This document shows, piece by piece, positions 57,928 to 64,000 of a stretch of 64,000 nt of DNA (its first letter is position 1; the number at the start of each line of letters is the position of its first letter). This DNA comes from Linanthus parryae (taxonomy: Eukaryota; Streptophyta; Magnoliopsida; Ericales; Polemoniaceae), in the NCBI GenBank assembly GCA_023055425.1, contig JALGPY010000002.1:119238088-119302087 (forward strand), read 5' to 3'. The position numbers and the translations under genes are program-made. The notes beneath the pieces are model-generated. The model was not told the origin of the DNA, ran no database searches, and worked only from the letters and a program-made list of their open reading frames with translations.

Positions 57928-58701
57928 TAGGGCTGAGCACGGGTCGGTTTGGCCGGGTATTTCGCTACTTCGCCAACCGACCCGACCTCCTCGGGTGAGG
58001 AAGATCTCGAACCGAGTCCGACCGTCAGCACTCTGCAACCCGCAAACTTCGGGTTCATCGGTTTCGATCAGGGATGGACGGGTTAAACCGGGTTTGGTCA
58101 AAGAAGATACCCAGTGTTCCGGCGATGAAATCACCGGAAAAAATGGCAGAAAACAAAGAAATCTTTCTCAAACAACTATGGGGAAGAAGCTCCGGTGAGC
58201 AATAGCTTGGTCTGCGAGTGAGATGTAGGCAGAAAAATACAATATCAGCATAGATGGTGAATATCTAAGATCCATGTTGAATATGTCGTTGCCGACTTCC
58301 TACACCTCAAATCTGTTTCGCTCCCCCATTTCGCCTCTCTCTTTCTCTCTCTCTCTGGAAACAAGAAATAAATTGTAATGGATCGATGTTGACTGGATAG
58401 TGGGTACCAGTAGGTATCAATATTTAAAGATATTAACTCGGTATGGTCATGTACTTATCTATTGGGAAGCATATATGTTCGGGTGGGTCGGGTAAAAACG
58501 GGGTAAAGATCGTGTGACCCGTGATCACCCGAATTTGGTCGGGTTTGAGAAATCTCAACCCATATCCAATCAACTAAGATCAATTTTCATAGTTATTGGG
58601 TCGGTTCGGCTCGGACCGACCCAATAACTATGAAAATTGATCTTAGTTTCGGCTCGGACCGATTGGGGCGGCCGGGTTTTCCGGGTTTCTGCTCAGCCCT
58701 A
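57928..58701. mobile_element. hAT-like non-autonomous element
   Basis: It is 774 bp long with 12-bp terminal inverted repeats TAGGGCTGAGCA / TGCTCAGCCCTA. It is flanked by a perfect 8-bp target duplication CTAAATAG (57920-57927 and 58702-58709). The 8-bp duplication and end sequence fit the hAT superfamily. Subterminal cgggtc / gacccg motifs are abundant. There is no transposase. Confidence 0.92.
58572..58648. repeat. Perfect 34-bp inverted repeat with 9-nt loop
   Basis: Arms 58572-58605 and 58615-58648 are exact reverse complements (aactaagatcaattttcat... / ...atgaaaattgatcttagtt). They are separated by tcggctcgg. The hairpin lies inside the hAT-like element near one end. Confidence 0.95.
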
Positions 58702-58709
58702 CTAAATAG

Positions 58710-59371
58710 AAAGACCTCACAAGTTGAGGAGAAGACCGGCTCGCGGGCCGTAAAACCTAATTAATTATTACAAAAAACCAAACCACAAAATTAAACATTC
58801 ACAACATCCACATCTAAGGCCATATCCAATCACCATGCAAAAGCACATAAAACTGTTAAAATCCAATTTTAACGCGCTTGGTCAATTTTAGTTGATTTTG
58901 GATGTTCTAGGGTCAAAATGGTCCAAGAGGACCCACTAACCACTTTGCCGAACCCCTAATGGACCGCCACAAGGCCTTGGGCCAGTCGGCCCTAGCCCAC
59001 GTGGCCAAGTCGTGCGCTAGGTCGGCCCGTACCCTTGGTCGTGGCTTCCTTGGCGCCCAAGGAGGGTTGGACGGCCCTACGGTTTCGGCGCTAGGGTTGT
59101 TTCCTTCCTCTCCTTCTTTGTTTCCCAAGTTTGTTTGTTTCCAAATTAAGAAAAACCCATTTTTTCCTAATTTTTTCCTAAACCCAAGTTTTCTAGATCC
59201 AAAATTTCACATCATATGTGATCCAAATTCACTAATCTTTACATCATATGTAAAATTAGTTCATCCTTTATTGAATCATATTCAAATTGCATCAATATGC
59301 CAATTTTAGTTTTACCCAATAAATCATACTAACAATTAATTAACACATAAACCACGTTTTGCACTACGACA
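58710..59371 (-). other. Leader of the gag-only copia element, PBS-proximal part
   Basis: Contains the segment with aattttaacgcgcttggtca (from 58855) shared with 13755-13913 and 2104-2290. No gene is visible. Confidence 0.7.
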
Positions 59372-59387
59372 TGTGGCTCTGATACAA
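59372..59387 (-). other. Primer-binding site (iMet type, one mismatch)
   Basis: The minus strand reads TTGTATCAGAGCCACA beside the LTR. The consensus is TGGTATCAGAGC; the second position is changed. Confidence 0.85.
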
Positions 59388-59388
59388 C

Positions 59389-60787
59389 TGTAGGGTTTTG
59401 ATATGGATTACGCAGCGGAATAACAATAATCTAATTCCGTTCAAGACCTTTCAATGATCACATGACTAGACATCATAACGATGGTAAATGATAAAGTATC
59501 ATGTACCTTGTTTGTCTCCTTTGATGACTTCACGTGAAATAGTGTCCACGTCTCTATGGAAGTCCACTCCTAGGATTTCTCCGGATCCTCCTTAAACCTT
59601 TGTGCTAGCTAGGTAAGAATGAGGAAGAAGAAGATCACGCAAAACGAAACCAAGAGGTCGTGCCTCCTTTGTGGCGGACGAGTAGGGGACGGGCTGCACT
59701 AGGGGTTCGGCCCTAGTGTCTTTCTCTCTCCTTGCTTTGTTCTCTCTCACTTGTGTGATAACAATTATAGCACTTATTGAGAAAATAAGCTAGGAGTTCC
59801 CTTATATAGTTAATAACTGTTTATTATCTGCATATAAGCCCCAATACTAATCCTATCCATATACGGATTAGTCCACCTTGAAAATTAGCCCTATTAAGTT
59901 TTTATGTGGTTGCGTACTGACCCTACTATTAATTAATCATATTAATTAATTCCCAAGTCTGGTTTAATACATATGGAGTGTGACCCCATAGGTTTCTACT
60001 TAGTTGGTCGTAATAATTACTAACATAGAGCGACCTCTAGAAAGACATCTATGCCACCCAACTAATAGAAATAGTCAGTAATCCGACAAACCTTGTGACC
60101 AATGTTACCGTACTGCATTTTCCCTTTGTTCCCATATCCGGATTGTACACGAGACATACAAGTCACACCGTATATCCAATCCATAGTTTCTCGATACTGG
60201 GAATAGTCTTATCCTTGCAGATAACATCAATATCCTATATTGTTTTATCTGAGTCTGGCCAGATATTCTATAGGCACTACCCCTCGAGTTTTCGCGGTTG
60301 CTCCCGTTATGTGGGAGGGACAAATCCCATCTACATCACTTCCATCTCTAAGCTAGCTTCCTATCATGCCTGATAACTACCTTTATAGTCACCCGGTTAA
60401 GGCTCAACGTTTGATAATATCAAAACATGATATTTCACAACTAAAGTATCTAGTAACTTCAAGTCTAAGGACCACAATACCATTGTCACTACGTGAAGCA
60501 CTTGTGAATTTACATAACTTGTATGTAGCCTTCTCGTTGTGGGTCAATCCAGTATGCCATTACCCCTAATGCATACCCATGTGCTAGACTTGATATCTCC
60601 ATATCAATCTACCCACATTCTAGTCTATAGTTGATCATTCTGTTAATCAATATAATCGACCAGTGTAATTTAAGATAAACAACACATTGTAATCTAAGGA
60701 CTTATCTCCATAAATAATACAATGATTATTCTAGCCAAAACAATGTGCATACTAAATAAGATTGCCTCTAGGGCATCTATTCCAACA
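59389..60787 (-). repeat. copia 5' LTR, complete
   Basis: 1399 bp with TG...CA ends (tgtagggttttgata ... catctattccaaca), followed by the target duplication ACAGG. Confidence 0.92.
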
Positions 60788-61480
60788 ACAGGTTGAGGTA
60801 ATGTGCCAAGTTTTCTGAAAGAAAGCTGGCTAAAAGCCATCTGGGCCAGGAGCTTTAAGGGGGGACATTTCAAAGACTTGTTTTTTTTTTTTTTTTTTTT
60901 AACTTTGGATGCTAAAAAAGGTGAAGTAAGAAGGCTTTGTTGTTCACTAGTAAGCATTTGTGTGACATTGACGAGTTGAGAAAAAACAAACAGATTATTA
61001 TTCATTTAAAAGATCAATTAACGAGGGATTAGGAGGAGATTAAATTGAATTAAAGTGATCAGTGAAAGCGGCCTTAATAGCTGTTGGGTCAGAAATTAGA
61101 GTGCCATCAGGGAGTTTGATGGCCTAGATGCTATAAAGATTCTTCCTGATTTTGGTATAGGCTTGAAAGAATTTAGTATTCCTATTGCCTTCTCTTATCC
61201 AATAACATCTTTCTCTCTGAGCCCAACAGAATTATTCACATTGAATTAGATTTTGCAACTCATAATGCGAAGAGGAAAAGAGGCAAAGGCTAAAGGATCA
61301 GGAAGATTAGCTTGAGCATTAATAAGTTTACTACTACCATTTCTGATTTAATTAGCAAGAGAGGGCCTTGCTACCTTAAGGTTAATAGAGAGCAGCTTGG
61401 CATCTCTAAAACAAGGAGATCACTGAATTGGCAATATCCAAATAATGTTTAACAGTTCAAACTTTGATGCATTTTTTGCC
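60788..61480 (-). pseudogene. LINE reverse transcriptase, proximal part, broken
   Basis: LKAPGPDGF (codons at 60833-60856), the RT entry block of plant LINEs, is followed by a stop and then FFQKTWHI, ending at the copia insertion. The upstream connector between endonuclease and RT (60900-61480) can be followed only as fragments. A T-run sits at 60881-60900. Confidence 0.85.
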
Positions 61481-62215
61481 ACAATATCTCAAATCTTTTT
61501 TGGCATGGAGGTGCGTATAGAACGAGTGCTAAAAAGATTGAGAAGCACAGGTGAGTGATCAGAAACACTAATGCCCAAGTTCTGAAAATGCAAAGAGGGA
61601 AATAATTGGATGAAATCTAGGTTGCACCAGGCTCTATCAAGTCTCTGAAAAGTTGGAGTTGAGGTAGACAGTTTCTTAGTCCAAGTAAACCAAGGACCAA
61701 CATTTTTAACTTCAAATAAGTTCCAACTATTGAGGTAAACTAGAAAACTATATGTACCTTTAAGAAGAGAAGTAAAAGGTCCATATTTATCATGTGGGAA
61801 ATGACCTAGTTGAAATCACCAAAAAAAACCAGGTGTTTATGAAAGGGAACGACATCGTTAAACTGTCTCCAAACTAAGACCCTGTTCTAAAAAACAGGGG
61901 AACCATAGACCAAACCCACACACCAAGAAAAACCTATTGCATCAGTGATGTCTAAAAGTACAATGTTAATAAAGGAAAAAATGACATTGCAAGAGAGGGA
62001 TGTGGAGTGCCATGCACACCAAAGACCTCCACTAGAACCAACAGGCTCTACAGACAAGAAACTATCAAAACCTAGTTTCCTATATTTTCTTCTAGTTACA
62101 GTTTTTTTTCTTGTTTTGTTTCAGAGAGAATTAACAATGAAGGTTTTAAACTACTGAACAAAGAAAAGACTTCATGAACTGTAGAGGGTTGGCCCAAACC
62201 TCTACAGTTCCAATT
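61481..62215 (-). pseudogene. LINE endonuclease (APE-type), broken
   Basis: LNWNCRGLGQPSTVHEV (near 62215-62165) is the N-terminal catalytic block of plant L1 endonucleases (W-N-C-R-G-L-G). A degenerate GDFN block lies at 61820-61810. LDRAWCNLDF...FPSLHFQNLG and SVSDHSPVLL at about 61640-61545 form the C-terminal catalytic SDH region. Stops and frame changes occur throughout. Confidence 0.87.
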
Positions 62216-63370
62216 TAATAGGATCATGACTGAATTGGGGGTTGATCAGGGACAAACACCCTAAGCCCTTTATAAGTTGAACTTGCCCTTGCTATAGATG
62301 TATAGAGTTTCTTGGAATTCCCTAGTGCAAGAACCAGATTAAGAGGAGAATCTAAACAATATTATTTTCTTTTTTGTGTTTAAGAATGATGAAGTCATGA
62401 ACATGTAAAGCAAAATAAACTTGGGACGAAATAGTTTCCAGATTGGTTTGTTTAAGTCTTTTAGCCACATGCAGAGAGAAAGCCGAATGATCATTTAGTG
62501 GAAACATACATTTTTTGCTCTTAAGAACACAAAAATATTTAGCGAAGGGATTAAAGTGAAAACCAGTAAAAGTACTTTTTTCATGCTTTGATTGAATTCG
62601 GTCTCTGTTTCTTACCGGCGTTCTTGTGCTCTTCAGGAAAAGAGTAAACCGTGGATGCACCTATCTTTTTGATGGGTTTATTAATATTCCAGACTTGCAC
62701 TGGATTAGGTTTGGATCTAATTGCAACCTTTCTATTTCCTCCTGATTTTGCTTTCAGGGTTTTCTTACCATCTCATTTCTTCTCTCTGGGTTTTCTTGGC
62801 ACCGATGGTTCAGCTTTTCGGGCTTCCTTCTTGATTAAATTAACAATATCTTCCATGTCTTGCTTTCTTTGGTTGATCTCAATTTCAGTTTTTGTGGTTA
62901 CAGAGGCGAGGAATTCAGGTGCTTGGATGAAGAAACCAGACTGCTGTAATTTCTTGAAAGTGGTTGGGAGAGTTCTCATAGTGGGGTTAGGGGAATGAGT
63001 ACCTGAAAGAGGAATATATTGGTTACGGTGGGGTGTCAAAGCTTTCACAGTGAGCGAGGAACTTGCATTTTTAGTGTTAATGGGGGGAAGTCGTTGCCAG
63101 TCGTGAAGCACTGAATCAGGGACAAAAGCATTTGGGTTTCCAATGTGCATGCATGGATTAAATGGGGGTTCATGATTATGATGGGGATATGAAATGATTG
63201 GGCACAATTTCTGATTCTGAGGGGGTGCAAGCAAGTCAGCACTCACACATGCATGTAACTGATCAGGCCATAGAACCGTTGCAAAAACATTAACTGCTGG
63301 AATTGAAGCATCACGAGTATGGTTGGCTATAAAAGAGTTATCAGTTTCACTTGATAGGTTATTTGGCGTT
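62216..63370 (-). pseudogene. LINE ORF1 C-terminal region / ORF1-ORF2 connection
   Basis: An open stretch at 63246-62773 (157 aa) is Pro/His/Asn-rich and ends basic (VPRKPREKK). This resembles the variable tail after the knuckle in plant LINE ORF1. No domain is recognised in 62340-62660, which is again open for ~100 residues. Confidence 0.6.
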
Positions 63371-64000
63371 TAAGGGTGGGTGGATTTTGAGAGAGATGTA
63401 AAGAAAACTTCATCCAAGGATGATGAAGATAGCTCATTTAGATTGAAAACTAGGCCCTGTGGGGGACCTTGGCTGGTATCAAAGAGGGTAGGAATGTATT
63501 GAAAGGTGTAGACTGGTTGAATCCGAGTGTCAAACTTCATGGTTCTATAGGGCCATGTTTGGAGAGGGTTATGAGAAGTTTTGTGAATAATTGGCGATGT
63601 GGGTTGACATGAAATGGAAAATATGATAAGTGATGGGATTGAGCGTACTTAGCCTCCAAATGATCCAACACTTCCACCAGGTTAGATTTACAAAACTTGT
63701 TAACATGGCCAATCTTTCCACATCTATAAGAGATTTTGAAAACACTTTCAAACAATAAATACACACATTTCTTCTCTCGCTCACCAGGAACTTTGATGTA
63801 AGCTCCTGGAACAATAGAACCCCCCACCGTAATTCTTGACTTAATTCTCAGACCTTACAAGTTTCTAACTCTATCAAAAGACCAATCAACCATTAGAAGG
63901 TCTCCTGCAATAATTCCCAAACCTTCAGCAATTTCATAATGAAATCCTTCTATATATTTGGGAGTTTTGAAACCATAAATCCACAGTAGAAAAATCAACC
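63371..64000 (-). pseudogene. LINE ORF1, DUF4283/zinc-knuckle part (runs off the window)
   Basis: 63827-63537 reads MGGSIVPGAYIKVPGEREKK, then ISYRCGKIGHVNKFC. In this CX2CX4HX4C knuckle the first Cys is Ser. The upstream sequence to 64000 (GFKTPKYIEGFHYEIAEGLG in the rear frame) continues the DUF4283 region. The knuckle change and stops indicate a dead copy. The LINE 5' end lies beyond the window. Confidence 0.8.

Larger units (their letters stand above)
54760..60787 (-). mobile_element. gag-only copia element nested in the LINE
   Basis: This minus-strand element has LTRs at both ends and a perfect 5-bp target duplication ACAGG (54755-54759 and 60788-60792). The internal region holds a leader, a hAT-like insertion and gag, but no protease, integrase, RT or RNase H. 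The 3' LTR has lost its first 16 bases where it joins gag, so this copy is a deletion derivative. Confidence 0.93.

Noticed and set aside
60694..61005. 103-aa minus-strand frame ending in VGIDALEAILF
   Set aside because: It is LINE RT sequence reading across the target site into the copia LTR, not a gene fusion.

Overview
This is a window of plant nuclear DNA, probably from a eudicot. The evidence is intron-split genes with GT-AG junctions, a plant iron superoxide dismutase with a transit-like N-terminus, a plant tRNA-Gly, and plant lineages of LTR retrotransposon (Ty1/copia, Tat, Athila, chromovirus) and LINE. Only about 7 kb (33.4-40.5 kb) is ordinary gene space. The rest is nested and mostly decayed mobile DNA.

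Left arm (1-24.8 kb). A tangle of minus-strand copia pieces shares one LTR type. Gag, leader and primer-binding site lie on one side of the LTR at 2668-4093, and a gag-less pol lies on the other. Next to it is a minus-strand Tat-type gypsy gag-pol (7444-13751) whose two ends carry copia leader and copia LTR sequence. That is followed by an Athila-like 3' LTR (13919-15527) and then a minus-strand chromovirus (LTR 16127-19106, body to 23912). The chromovirus is split by a solo LTR (20341-22185, target duplication CTCGT/CTCGC) and cut off by another LTR at 23913.

Middle (24.8-33.2 kb). About 3.7 copies of a ~2.0 kb head-to-tail repeat each carry a broken DUF4283/zinc-knuckle reading frame, followed by a ~1.36 kb inverted-repeat-bounded segment.

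Gene island (33.4-40.5 kb). A CDC20/Fizzy-type APC/C activator (plus strand, 8 exons, 479 aa) converges on a plastid-type Fe superoxide dismutase (minus strand, 9 exons, 256 aa). The SOD introns hold a tRNA-Gly(CCC), a MITE-like foldback and a tandem duplication. Its upstream region is unusually rich in GTAC motifs.

Right arm (40.5-64 kb). An Athila-type element (40615-50009, target duplication ATGAC) has lost RT, RNase H and most of integrase; it sits inside a small SINE. Then come a ~1.84 kb inverted-repeat DNA transposon (50117-51956) and a long decayed LINE (51957 to beyond 64000, minus strand). The LINE is split inside its reverse transcriptase by a gag-only copia element (54760-60787, target duplication ACAGG), which itself carries a 774-bp hAT-like element with an 8-bp target duplication.

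All exon coordinates were joined by hand from splice-site consensus and protein-family recall. No alignment or search was run.
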